Shown: piece by piece, positions 8,320 to 18,444 of the stretch
How the letters are laid out: each line of letters begins with the position of its first letter
Numbering within the stretch: the first letter of the stretch is position 1
DNA from: Peptoniphilus stercorisuis
GTDB taxonomy: Bacteria; Bacillota; Clostridia; Tissierellales; Peptoniphilaceae
Length of the DNA stretch: 64,000 nt
Direction of reading: 5' to 3'
NCBI RefSeq assembly: GCF_017874395.1
Contig: NZ_JAGGLJ010000004.1
Location: 1 to 64,000, forward strand
The notes under the pieces: model-generated
What the model was told of the DNA's origin: nothing
Database searches by the model: none
Seen by the model: the letters and a program-made list of their open reading frames with translations, nothing else
Made by a program: the position numbers and the translations under genes

Positions 8320-9768
8320 TTAATTTTTTGAAGATATTTTTCTTTGCCATATTTGAGAATATCTTCCTATTGACCACTCACTCATTATAGGGAATGAATC
8401 TTGTTTTAATTCTTTTTCATATATTGAATTTTTATCTAATTTACCATTTTTTATATTATATACTTTTAAATAGTTTTCTTCTAATGTTATTAAAAATCTA
8501 TTATTAGGAGATATAAAAACATCTCTTACAAGAGGTAAATCTTTTTTTATCTCACTCATCGGAATTATTAAATTATCATATTTTACAATTCCCTTTGGAA
8601 GAAGGACATTTAATTCAAAATCCTTTTGATAAATTTCTTCACCTTTGATTTTTGCTCTACCAATTAATTTCCAATATCCATTATTTCTAATAAGTCCAAT
8701 ATTTGAATCTTCATAATAAATTTTGTCATTAGTTTTTATATTACTATTTGCAGCATCTTTAAATAATTTTTCACCTTTAGGAATTAAATCTGATAATCGT
8801 ATTTGTTTTTTATTATCCAAAGAATCTATATAATATAGGTTTAAAGAATCTATTTCATTATTATTTACCTTTAAGTTTTCAATATTAATATAATCAGGAG
8901 AAACAAATAAAATATTTTTAATTCCTTCTTCTTCAGCCGAAGCATTTTTTATTTTATCTAGATTCCCAAGTTCTATATCTTTATTAGTTATAAAAATCGA
9001 ATCTTTTATTTTTGCATTTTCTTCAATTCTATTTACAGAGACCTCTGCAAATTCATTTTGTCTTGGAAGTAATATATTATCTAGTTCATATACATCTTCT
9101 ATTGTATCATTTAAAAATTTAATATAAATAGTTTTATACATCCACTTTGGAAGCTTTGTATCTTTTTCTTTACTTTTTAAACCAATTAAAAATCCATTTT
9201 CACTATGATTTAATTCTTCTATATTTTCACTTTTATTTATTTCACTTTTTTCTTTTTCTAGAATTTTATTAAATTCTTCATCACTTATATCCTTTGATGA
9301 TTTAGTTATTTGAGCAAAAAAACCTTTCATATAGATATATGCAACTTCATCACTTTTTTTAATAACCTCATAGAAAAACTCATCTTTATCATATATATCA
9401 ACTACATATATACTGTCATTTGTAATAGATAATTTTTTCTTTAATATATTATATTTTTTAAATAAATAATCTTGAGCATTAACTTTTTTTGCCTTATAAG
9501 TAGGGTTTTCTGAATACAGATCTCCAATTATTACACCTTTATTTGTAAATATCATATCTGATCCTATTATTTCTTTATAATTAAAACTCTCTTCATTAAT
9601 ATCATCAGGAAATATACATTTTGTAACTGTCCATTTTCCTTCTATTGGTGGTTTTGAGACTGTTGGAGCTTCAACTCTACTTACTTCTAGATTTATAAAA
9701 GAACATCCACTTAATACGCCCAATAATGATATTATTAAAAATATCAATAAATTTCTTTTTAATCTCAT
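8320..9768 (-). CDS. Lipoprotein of unknown function coupled to a sensor kinase
   Basis: A 482-residue lipoprotein. The signal peptide ends in the lipobox VLSG-C (Cys22). Residues after about 40 carry a GKWTVTKC segment reminiscent of lipocalin-like domains. The C-terminal third has a VRDVFISPNNRFLITLEENYLKVYNIKNGK stretch that resembles one blade of a beta-propeller. I do not recognise the family. It overlaps the histidine kinase stop by 4 bases, so it is probably translated with it and may act as an external accessory to the kinase, as LpqB does for MtrB in actinobacteria. That comparison rests on gene order and architecture only. Confidence 0.72.
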   Translation of the reverse strand: MRLKRNLLIFLIISLLGVLSGCSFINLEVSRVEAPTVSKPPIEGKWTVTKCIFPDDINEESFNYKEIIGSDMIFTNKGVIIGDLYSENPTYKAKKVNAQDYLFKKYNILKKKLSITNDSIYVVDIYDKDEFFYEVIKKSDEVAYIYMKGFFAQITKSSKDISDEEFNKILEKEKSEINKSENIEELNHSENGFLIGLKSKEKDTKLPKWMYKTIYIKFLNDTIEDVYELDNILLPRQNEFAEVSVNRIEENAKIKDSIFITNKDIELGNLDKIKNASAEEEGIKNILFVSPDYINIENLKVNNNEIDSLNLYYIDSLDNKKQIRLSDLIPKGEKLFKDAANSNIKTNDKIYYEDSNIGLIRNNGYWKLIGRAKIKGEEIYQKDFELNVLLPKGIVKYDNLIIPMSEIKKDLPLVRDVFISPNNRFLITLEENYLKVYNIKNGKLDKNSIYEKELKQDSFPIMSEWSIGRYSQIWQRKISSKN

Positions 9769-11174
9769 AATTCTTCCACCTCTGTTATTACAGGAATAGT
9801 AACTTTAACAGTTGTTCCTATATTTTCTTCAGAGAAAATTTCTAAATTACCACCATGAAGTTTTGCAATTTCATCTGATATTGAAAGTCCAAGTCCACTA
9901 TGTGAATTTGAATGTTTGCCTTTATAGAATTTCTCCTTAACATGAGATAGTTCTTCTTTTGAAATACCTAATCCATTATCTGAAACAAGCATTACAAATT
10001 GTCCATCTTCATTATGTGCAGTAAATTTTACCCAACCTTTTTCTGATGTGAATTTTATAGCATTATCAAGTAAATTTATTAGTAATTGTCTAATTCTATT
10101 TTCATCTCCAATTATTAATTCCTTTGTATCTTCTATTTCTATATGAAAATCAACTTTATTAGATTCAGCTCTTGGCTTCATTTGCTTTGCAACATCATTA
10201 CATATATCAACTATATTAAATGTGTCTTTTTCCAGTTGAATCCTTCCTGAAATATATCTTGAAAAATCAAGTAATTCTTCTACCATCTTAGCAAGTCTAT
10301 CACTTTCATTTTCTATTATTGTAAGTCCATCTTCTAAAAGCTCTTTCTCATCTTCCTTTGCACTTTTTAAAACAACTGCCCAACCTTTTATAGAAGTAAG
10401 CGGTGTTCTAAGTTCATGTGATATGGAAGATATAAAATCATTTTTTATCTGTTCTTTTTTAAGTATCTCTTCAGCCATTGTATTTAATGTAGCAGATAAT
10501 TGACCTAACTCGTCATCTGTATTTACAGTTGATCTAACTTTATACTGTCCATCTGCCATTTTATTTGCAACAGTTGTAAGTTCTTTAATTGGCTTAACTA
10601 TTGAATTTGCAAGTAGAAAACTCACAAAAGTAGTAACTAAAATAACTAAAAAACTAAGTAATAATATCGTTAAGGATGTTTTTAATATAGCAGAATTTGC
10701 CTCATCCATTGAAGATATAAATCTTAAATACCCAATTGTATCTCCTCTATTATTTCTAAGTGGTCCTGTTATTGCCATTATCATTTCATCTGCATATTTA
10801 CTATTTCCAACCCAAGAAGCTAGACTTCCACTTCTTGCACTAGTTAAATCTGATGTTTCAACTGGTTCATCTGATATAGCACCAATAGTATCCATCAAAA
10901 CATATCCCTCTGGATCTAAGACTTGAACTTCTGCGCTAATATGTCCCCATAAAAGATCAGTATCTTCTATTAAAAGTTCTTCAATTGTCTTATCAGAATA
11001 AAATTTATTATAAGAGTCCATTGATACAATAAGTCTATTTTCCAGTTCATTTTCAATAGTATTATAATAAAATTGTTTAAATCCAAAAACTAAAAAAGCA
11101 CCAATTATCGTTACAGTAATGATTATTATAAGTAAAAAGCTTTTTACAAGTCTTTTTCCTATGCTCTTTTTCAA
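9765..11174 (-). CDS. Two-component sensor histidine kinase
   Basis: A 469-residue membrane kinase. Two membrane helices (about 13-32 and 166-190) flank an extracytoplasmic sensor of about 130 residues that has a PAS/sCACHE-like feel. A HAMP domain follows (KPIKELTTVANKMADGQY), then HisKA with SHELRTPLTS (phospho-accepting H253) and a HATPase with N box LLINLLDNAIKF, G1 DNGLGIS and G2 HSGLGLSI. The start is TTG at 11174, with GAGGTG 6 bases upstream, 3 bases after the regulator stop. It would phosphorylate the response regulator encoded immediately upstream. The architecture is VicK/PhoR/WalK-like, but the signal is unknown. Confidence 0.93.
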   Translation of the reverse strand: MKKSIGKRLVKSFLLIIIITVTIIGAFLVFGFKQFYYNTIENELENRLIVSMDSYNKFYSDKTIEELLIEDTDLLWGHISAEVQVLDPEGYVLMDTIGAISDEPVETSDLTSARSGSLASWVGNSKYADEMIMAITGPLRNNRGDTIGYLRFISSMDEANSAILKTSLTILLLSFLVILVTTFVSFLLANSIVKPIKELTTVANKMADGQYKVRSTVNTDDELGQLSATLNTMAEEILKKEQIKNDFISSISHELRTPLTSIKGWAVVLKSAKEDEKELLEDGLTIIENESDRLAKMVEELLDFSRYISGRIQLEKDTFNIVDICNDVAKQMKPRAESNKVDFHIEIEDTKELIIGDENRIRQLLINLLDNAIKFTSEKGWVKFTAHNEDGQFVMLVSDNGLGISKEELSHVKEKFYKGKHSNSHSGLGLSISDEIAKLHGGNLEIFSEENIGTTVKVTIPVITEVEEL

Positions 11175-11177
11175 ATT

Positions 11178-11870
11178 CTACACCTCAACGTGCCACCTGT
11201 ATCCAAGGCCCCATACTGTTTCAATATATTTTGGTTTAGCTGCATTTTCTTCTATTTTTGAACGAAGTCTTCTTATATTTACATCTACAATTTTAGAATC
11301 TCCAACAAAATCTTCTCCCCAAACTAAATTTAAAATCTCATCTCTTTTTAATGCCTTTCCAGGATTTTCCATGAAATTCTTCATTATTTGGTATTCTGTA
11401 GGTGTAAGTTCTAACTCTTCTTCATCTTTATAAAATTTTCTAGAATATGCATCTAATTTAAATGGTGGATAGACTATTAAATTATTATTAGAATGTTCTT
11501 CTGGTTCAAGTCTTCTTTCTAATGATTTTATTCTAAGAGTAAGTTCTGTTGGATTAAATGGTTTTGTTAAATAGTCATCAGTTCCATATTGAAGTCCCAT
11601 TATTTTATCATAATCTTCTGCCTTTGCAGTTAACATTATAATTCCAAGATCTGGAAATTCCTGTCTTAAATTTTTACAAACTTCAAATCCATCAATTCCA
11701 GGAAGCATTATATCAAGTACTACAATTTCAGGTTTTTTTACTCTTGCAATTTCTAAACCCTCTTCTCCACTTCCTGCTTCATAAACTTCATATCCTTCTC
11801 TTTCTAAATTTATTTTTACAAATTTTCTTATCGCTTCTTCATCTTCGACTAAAAGTATTTTTGTACTCAT
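11178..11870 (-). CDS. OmpR/PhoB family response regulator
   Basis: A 230-residue regulator. The receiver domain has the acidic pair E9-D10, the phospho-acceptor D53 (VVLDIMLPG), a conserved Thr in IIMLTAKA and Lys in YLTKPFNP. A winged-helix Trans_reg_C domain follows (ELTPTEYQIMKNFMENPGKAL to ETVWGLGYRW). It is the first gene of a four-gene operon with the kinase, lipoprotein and small membrane protein. A good promoter lies 34 bases upstream, with an inverted repeat in its spacer. Confidence 0.94.
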   Translation of the reverse strand: MSTKILLVEDEEAIRKFVKINLEREGYEVYEAGSGEEGLEIARVKKPEIVVLDIMLPGIDGFEVCKNLRQEFPDLGIIMLTAKAEDYDKIMGLQYGTDDYLTKPFNPTELTLRIKSLERRLEPEEHSNNNLIVYPPFKLDAYSRKFYKDEEELELTPTEYQIMKNFMENPGKALKRDEILNLVWGEDFVGDSKIVDVNIRRLRSKIEENAAKPKYIETVWGLGYRWHVEV

Positions 11871-11903
11871 AGCTAACCTCTTTTCCTTATATCTTTATAT
11901 AAT

Positions 11904-11932
11904 ATTATAGAGAATTTTCTCTAAAAATACAA
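11904..11932 (-). promoter_or_regulatory. Promoter of the two-component operon with a dyad in the spacer
   Basis: -35 TTGTAT (11927-11932) and -10 TATAAT (11904-11909) are 17 bases apart. The inverted repeat TAGAGAA-2-TTCTCTA fills most of the spacer (11908-11923) and is a candidate operator. Confidence 0.75.
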
Positions 11933-11964
11933 TTAAGGATAGTTTACAATTTGTTTAATATTAA

Positions 11965-11993
11965 GAAAAGACCAGATTAATCTGGTCTTTTTT
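11965..11993 (-). terminator. Terminator of guaB
   Basis: A perfect dyad (AAAAGACCAGATT with its complement) followed by a U run on the minus strand, 13 bases after the guaB stop. Confidence 0.92.
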
Positions 11994-12005
11994 ATAATAT
12001 TTATA

Positions 12006-13478
<1,473 letters not shown>

Positions 13479-13490
13479 TTATTTCTATAT

Positions 13491-13519
13491 ATTATAGAGT
13501 TAATAAAGAAAAATAACAA
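13491..13519 (-). promoter_or_regulatory. guaB promoter
   Basis: -35 TTGTTA (13514-13519), 17-base spacer, -10 TATAAT (13491-13496), about 34 bases before the TTG start. Confidence 0.72.
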
Positions 13520-13603
13520 GTAAATGAAAGAAATTTGGGTATATAAGATAATTATTTTTCACTTTTTATCTAAAATACTTAAATTTAATTGAAATTTTCA
13601 TAT

Positions 13604-13636
13604 AAAAAAGCCAACTAATTTAATATTAGCTGGCCT
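13604..13636 (-). terminator. Terminator of the cdaA-cdaR operon
   Basis: A 10-bp stem (GCCAGCTAAT with ATTAGTTGGC, one G-U pair) followed by a U run on the minus strand, directly after the cdaR stop. Confidence 0.9.
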
Positions 13637-13640
13637 TTAT

Positions 13641-14879
13641 CTAAAACATTTTCTTTTTATTTAAAATAACCTTTATAAATTCTGGTTTTATTTCTAAAAT
13701 TTTAAATTTTTCAGGTATGGAGATATCTAAAACAACTTCATGCTCTCCTTCTGCTAAATTTGTAAGATCAATAGATGCATATACATCTTCTCTACTTAGA
13801 GATACATCAGTAAGAGGATCTTTTGGCAAAAATGATATTTCAATAAAACTTTCTTCTTCTAAAAATTCACTTTCATATTTTTCATTTAAATTTTTCTCTT
13901 TTATTTCATTTATTGGAATTTTTATAGTTTGCTCATTAAGTTTTATAGGAGCTGTTGATGCTACAAATTTAATATCTTTATCTATAAGTGATACTCCATC
14001 TGGAAGAACTATATCTATTTGTTTTTGTTTATCTCTTAATTCTTCTATAGTTACTGGAACTGTTTTAATTTCAGTTATTTTATTTATAACAGCAGAATTT
14101 CCCTTTATAGATACACTATTTGGTTCAATAGATAAATCTTTAATATCTATATCTTCAGGAATATCTCCAACTATATCAAGTTTAACTGGAATAGTTTCAG
14201 TTTTTAATATTGGAACTTCAATATCTATATTTGCAGGAGTCGTTTCAACTTCTTCTATTATTTCACCCTCTTTATTATAAGCAATAATAGGAGCTGACAT
14301 AACTGTACTTTCACTTTTATTAGATACATCTATAAGAGCTACTAGTTTATCTATTGAATCAACATAAGTTTTTGGACCTAAAACTTTAACAAATTCCTCT
14401 TGTTTAACATTTCCAAGTACAAAGTTTTCTGCAAGATTTCCAATTGTTTTTAAATCCACTTTCATTTTTTTAGATACATTTTCATCAATTTTAAAAGTAA
14501 TAGTTTCAGGAAGTTTTGAATCAACTATTATATTATTTGCATCTACTTGTATTTTTATAGGTATATTAAACTCTCCAGAATAATATCCAGCAAAATCTAC
14601 ACTTGCAACTACATTTTCTCTTTTCACCTTAGATATATTTGATTGTTTTCCCTTTAAAACTATATCAACTTTTGCTTCTTCTGGTGAAATTATAGTTAAA
14701 TTATTAGATTTAATCTCTGCTAAGTTCTCATATCTTACTGGAACTGATTTAAAAGTAATTGTCTTTTCTGGATCGACTTCACTTCTAACATAAGACCATA
14801 AAAGAATTGCAAAAATGATAGAGAAAATCTTTAGTGCTGTATTTCTATTTCTTAGAGATTTCATCTTGAACTTCTTCAT
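13641..14879 (-). CDS. cdaR: CdaR (YbbR-domain) regulator of diadenylate cyclase
   Basis: A 412-residue protein with one N-terminal membrane helix (about 15-33, ending LLWSYVRSEVDPEKT, a YbbR hallmark) and an extracytoplasmic part made of several YbbR repeats (VPVRYENL, APIIAYNKEGE, VPVTIEEL and similar). It binds CdaA in the membrane and tunes c-di-AMP synthesis. The ATG at 14879 was chosen for its GGAGG 7 bases upstream; it overlaps cdaA by 35 bases. A TTG directly before it and an ATG at 14864 are alternatives. glmM, which often completes this operon, is not in the window. Confidence 0.92.
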   Translation of the reverse strand: MKKFKMKSLRNRNTALKIFSIIFAILLWSYVRSEVDPEKTITFKSVPVRYENLAEIKSNNLTIISPEEAKVDIVLKGKQSNISKVKRENVVASVDFAGYYSGEFNIPIKIQVDANNIIVDSKLPETITFKIDENVSKKMKVDLKTIGNLAENFVLGNVKQEEFVKVLGPKTYVDSIDKLVALIDVSNKSESTVMSAPIIAYNKEGEIIEEVETTPANIDIEVPILKTETIPVKLDIVGDIPEDIDIKDLSIEPNSVSIKGNSAVINKITEIKTVPVTIEELRDKQKQIDIVLPDGVSLIDKDIKFVASTAPIKLNEQTIKIPINEIKEKNLNEKYESEFLEEESFIEISFLPKDPLTDVSLSREDVYASIDLTNLAEGEHEVVLDISIPEKFKILEIKPEFIKVILNKKKMF

Positions 14880-15690
14880 CAAAATTCCTCCATCTGCTAA
14901 ACATTGAATTACTTCCTTCTGCTTTTGGACTATATATATCTTGAAGTATCTTTTCTAATGTTGGTAAATCAAGATATCTAGAAATAGTTCCATTTTCTGC
15001 AATAGAAATAGAACCTGTTTCTTCAGAAACCATAAGCGCAAGAGCATCTGATCTTTCTGTTATTCCAATTCCTGCTCTATGTCTTGTTCCAAGTTCTTTT
15101 GATATATTTTCATTATCAGAAAGAGGAAGAAAACAAGCAGCAGCAATTACTCTATCTCCCTTTAAAATAACAGCTCCATCATGAAGAGGAGTATTTGGTA
15201 TAAATATATTTATTAAAAGTCCACTAGAGACAATACCATCAACTCTTGTACCTGTTTCTACAATTTCATTTAGCCCAGTTTGTTTTTCTATAATAATTAA
15301 AGCTCCAATTTTTTGTCTTGAAAGTGAAGCTACTGCATCACATAATTCTGTTACAACTTCTGGAACATCATTTTTTGAAGACATATTATTTCTAATTGAG
15401 CTTGTTCTTCCAATAAATTCAAGACCTCTTCGTAATTCTGGCTGAAATACTACTAGAATTGCTACAAAACCCCAGGTCATTAAATTACTTAAAAGCCAGT
15501 TTATAGTGTATAGCTTAAACCACTCACTTAATTTTGTAAGTATTAATATAACAAGAATACCTTTAGATAATTGCTCAGCTCTAGTACCCTTTATAAGTTT
15601 TAAAACATTATAAGTTATTATTGCTATTATAGTTATATCTATAATATCTCGTATTCCTATTGTATTAAACATCTCTGTTATAATATTCAT
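14845..15690 (-). CDS. cdaA: Membrane diadenylate cyclase
   Basis: A 281-residue CdaA/DacA-type enzyme that makes c-di-AMP from two ATP. Three N-terminal membrane helices (about 13-30, 40-55 and 66-84) precede a DisA_N domain with the catalytic DGA (171-173) and RHR (203-205) motifs, both intact. c-di-AMP controls potassium, turgor and cell-wall homeostasis in Firmicutes. It overlaps the upstream DUF5317 gene by 4 bases and cdaR by 35, so the three are coupled. AAGGAG precedes the ATG. Confidence 0.96.
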   Translation of the reverse strand: MNIITEMFNTIGIRDIIDITIIAIITYNVLKLIKGTRAEQLSKGILVILILTKLSEWFKLYTINWLLSNLMTWGFVAILVVFQPELRRGLEFIGRTSSIRNNMSSKNDVPEVVTELCDAVASLSRQKIGALIIIEKQTGLNEIVETGTRVDGIVSSGLLINIFIPNTPLHDGAVILKGDRVIAAACFLPLSDNENISKELGTRHRAGIGITERSDALALMVSEETGSISIAENGTISRYLDLPTLEKILQDIYSPKAEGSNSMFSRWRNFDEEVQDEISKK

Positions 15691-16250
15691 TTATTTCTCC
15701 TTGCTATAAATACAATTGCTATAACAATACCTAAAGTAATTAAAATATCTCCAACACTTATTACCTTAGGATTATAATAAGGTGGAGGTAGAGGAATAAT
15801 ATCAGATAATATTCTAAATTTAGGATTATTAAAAAATCCATGAGATAGACTATATCTATTATTTAAAAGATTTATCATATTATAATCACTTATTTTTGTT
15901 AATGCCTCTTTAGATACAGGCATTTTTTTATTTACAACTATTGGAATTAAATTTAAAAAAAATCCAACTGACATTATTAACAATCCTGGATTTTTATAAT
16001 TTAAAATAAGTCCTATTGCAATAGATAAAATAGACAAAATATGAATATAATAATAATTAATAACACAAAAGTCACTTACACCCTTTATGTAAGTTGCTGT
16101 GCAAATATTTGCAATTAGTGTTAAAAACATTCCTATTAATAATATTTTTTTTCCTTTTATATCTGAAATTTCAAAAGTCTTAAGATTTTTGTAATCTCCC
16201 TTTGTTAATTTTATAAGTATTAATGATACTATTATTGCTTCTATAATCAT
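15687..16250 (-). CDS. DUF5317 family membrane protein
   Basis: A 187-residue polytopic protein with about five hydrophobic segments. The loop NKKMPVSKEAL, then SHGFFNNPKFRILSDIIPLPPPYYNPKVISVGDILITLG, matches the DUF5317 pattern (MPV; a LxDIIPxP stretch; SxGD before the last helix). Function unknown. It is the first gene of the unit with cdaA and cdaR, with translational coupling to cdaA, so a link to envelope or c-di-AMP physiology is plausible but unproven. The upstream 110 bases are AT-rich, with no promoter that I would name. Confidence 0.8.
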   Translation of the reverse strand: MIIEAIIVSLILIKLTKGDYKNLKTFEISDIKGKKILLIGMFLTLIANICTATYIKGVSDFCVINYYYIHILSILSIAIGLILNYKNPGLLIMSVGFFLNLIPIVVNKKMPVSKEALTKISDYNMINLLNNRYSLSHGFFNNPKFRILSDIIPLPPPYYNPKVISVGDILITLGIVIAIVFIARRNK

Positions 16251-16361
16251 GAGATCACCTTATTCATATAATAACATAAATTATTTACTTATTCACTTAC
16301 AAAACATTTAATAAATGGTTACTATATGTTTACAATTTATTTAATACATTAATTTTATGTA

Positions 16362-16390
16362 AAATAAAAGAGCTCCTAAGAGCTCTTTAG
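16362..16390 (-). terminator. Terminator of the cmk-plsC-ispH/rpsA operon
   Basis: Stem AAAGAGCTC with GAGCTCTTT around a 4-base loop, followed by a U-rich tail on the minus strand. Confidence 0.9.
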
Positions 16391-16395
16391 TTTAT

Positions 16396-18444
16396 TTATT
16401 TATTAAGGTCAATATTGAATAGATCTCCTATTGTGTTAAATCCGTCATCTTCATCTTCGATTTCTTCTTCAACAAATACAGGTTTTTTCTTTTCAACTTT
16501 AACTTCTTTTTTCTTTTCAACTTTAACTTCTTCTTTAACTTCTTCCTCTTCTTCTGGTTCTAAAAGAGCTTTAATTGAAAGAGAAATTTTCTTTCCTTCT
16601 TCGTCAATATCAGTAACTTTAACAGTAACTTTATCTCCAATTGCAAGTCTATCTGCTGGTTTTTCAACATGTTCTTTAGCAATTTGAGATACGTGTAGAA
16701 GTCCATCTACTCCTGATTCAAGTCTTACAAATGCACCGAAGTCAAGTAGGTTTACTACTTCTCCATCAACTACATCTCCAACTTTTACTGTGCTTACGAA
16801 GATATCCCATGGTTTTTGAGTTGTTTGTTTTAATCCAAGTGCTATTCTATTTTTGCTTTCATCAACATTAAGTACTTGAACTTTTACAGATTGACCTGGT
16901 GTAACTACATCAGATGGGTGTTTTACTCTATTCCATGACAATTCTGAAATGTGAATTAGACCATCTACTCCACCAACATCTACAAAAGCACCAAAGTTAG
17001 TAAGTCTTTGAACTGTACCTTCAATAATGTCTCCTTCATGTAGTGATTCGTAAACAGCTTTTTTCTTTGAATCTAATTCTTCAGCTTCTACATTCTTTCT
17101 TGAAAGAACAATTTTTCTCTTGCTTTTGTCAAAGTCGATGATTTCGCAAAGAAGTTCTTGTCCAACATATTTAGATAAATCTCTTTGGAATCTAACTGAT
17201 GCATGAGATGCAGGAATAAATGCATTTAATCCTTCTAGATCTGCAGTAAGTCCACCTTTAACAACTGATTTAACTTTTACAGTAACTCTTTCTTTGTTGT
17301 TAAATAATTCTTCTACATCATCTAAAACTTTCATGTTTTCTACTCTCTTATAAGAAAGTACTACATTTCCTTCTCCATCATCCATTTTCATAACATAAAC
17401 TTGGATTTCATCTCCAGGTTGGAAAAGATCAGTTGTTTTTACACTTGGATCACTTGATAGTTCTTCTTTAGCAATAATACCATCAGCTCTATAACCGATA
17501 TTTACCATTACTTCGCTAGGGTTTACAAAAAGAACCTCACCATTAACAACTTCGCCTCTTCTAACTCTTTTAAAAGATTGCTCAATTGCCTCCATCATCA
17601 TTTCATTGTTGTCAAAATTTTCCATACTACTAACAGCCTCCTTGATTACCGAACTAGGTGTGGACGCACCTGCGGTAATACCTATTTTATTAAATTTTTT
17701 TAAATAGCTATATTCAATGTCTTTTATCGACTCTATTAAATATACATTTTCACAGTGCATTTTAGCAACTTCTGCAAGTTTTTTAGTATTAGAGCTATTT
17801 TTTCCTCCAAGTACTATCATTGCCTCAACTTTTTTAGAAAGTTCTTCTGTACTTTGTTGCCTATTTTTAGTTGCACTACATATAGTATTATAAACCAAAA
17901 CCTCCCCTTTTGGAATGGTTTTTATTAGATTTATTAGCTTTTTATATTTTTTTTGATTATTTGTCGTTTGTGAGACTACAACTATGTTTTCTTTTGGTAA
18001 ATTTACTAAATCTTCTTCCGTTTCTATAATAGTTGCACTGTCTTCACAGTAAGAATTTATCCCAATAACTTCAGGATGATCTTTATTTCCTAGAATAACT
18101 ATATTCTTATTGTCTTCATAATGTTTTTTTACAATATCATATATCATTGTAACTTTTGGACAAACACAATCTACAATTTCATTATTATTATCTTTTAATT
18201 CCTCTAAAATGCTCTTATGAACTCCATGAGATCTTATTATAACTTTACTGTCTTTAATTCCCTTTATATCATCAATTTTAATGACACCTTTTTCTTTTAG
18301 TTCTGATACAACTCTAGGATTATGAACTAAATCTCCAAGACAATAAACTCCCTTATCAGCATTATCAAAAGCAAGTTTAACAGCTCTTTTAACACCACCA
18401 CAAAATCCCGCATTTTCAGCTAAATAAATTTCTATATTAATCAC
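16396..18444 (-). CDS. ispH: IspH-ribosomal protein S1 fusion (HMBPP reductase + S1 RNA-binding domains)
   Basis: A 682-residue fusion. Residues 1-280 are IspH, the last enzyme of the MEP isoprenoid pathway, which converts HMBPP to IPP/DMAPP. The three 4Fe-4S ligands are C15 (GFCGGVKRA), C95 (DCVCPKV) and C189 (NTICSATKNRQ), and the substrate loop GASTPSS is present. From about residue 297 there are four S1 domains, the last two closest to consensus (GAFVDVGGVDGLIHISELS and GAFVRLESGVDGLLHVSQIA), and a Lys/Glu-rich tail. This fusion is known in Clostridia and supplies the S1-like protein. The start is GTG overlapping the plsC stop, with a poor SD, which suggests coupling to plsC. Confidence 0.95.
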   Translation of the reverse strand: MINIEIYLAENAGFCGGVKRAVKLAFDNADKGVYCLGDLVHNPRVVSELKEKGVIKIDDIKGIKDSKVIIRSHGVHKSILEELKDNNNEIVDCVCPKVTMIYDIVKKHYEDNKNIVILGNKDHPEVIGINSYCEDSATIIETEEDLVNLPKENIVVVSQTTNNQKKYKKLINLIKTIPKGEVLVYNTICSATKNRQQSTEELSKKVEAMIVLGGKNSSNTKKLAEVAKMHCENVYLIESIKDIEYSYLKKFNKIGITAGASTPSSVIKEAVSSMENFDNNEMMMEAIEQSFKRVRRGEVVNGEVLFVNPSEVMVNIGYRADGIIAKEELSSDPSVKTTDLFQPGDEIQVYVMKMDDGEGNVVLSYKRVENMKVLDDVEELFNNKERVTVKVKSVVKGGLTADLEGLNAFIPASHASVRFQRDLSKYVGQELLCEIIDFDKSKRKIVLSRKNVEAEELDSKKKAVYESLHEGDIIEGTVQRLTNFGAFVDVGGVDGLIHISELSWNRVKHPSDVVTPGQSVKVQVLNVDESKNRIALGLKQTTQKPWDIFVSTVKVGDVVDGEVVNLLDFGAFVRLESGVDGLLHVSQIAKEHVEKPADRLAIGDKVTVKVTDIDEEGKKISLSIKALLEPEEEEEVKEEVKVEKKKEVKVEKKKPVFVEEEIEDEDDGFNTIGDLFNIDLNK

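Noticed and set aside
16415-16687. Plus-strand Ser/Phe-rich frame
   Set aside because: Antisense to the Lys/Glu-rich tail of the IspH-S1 fusion; composition is explained by that tail.
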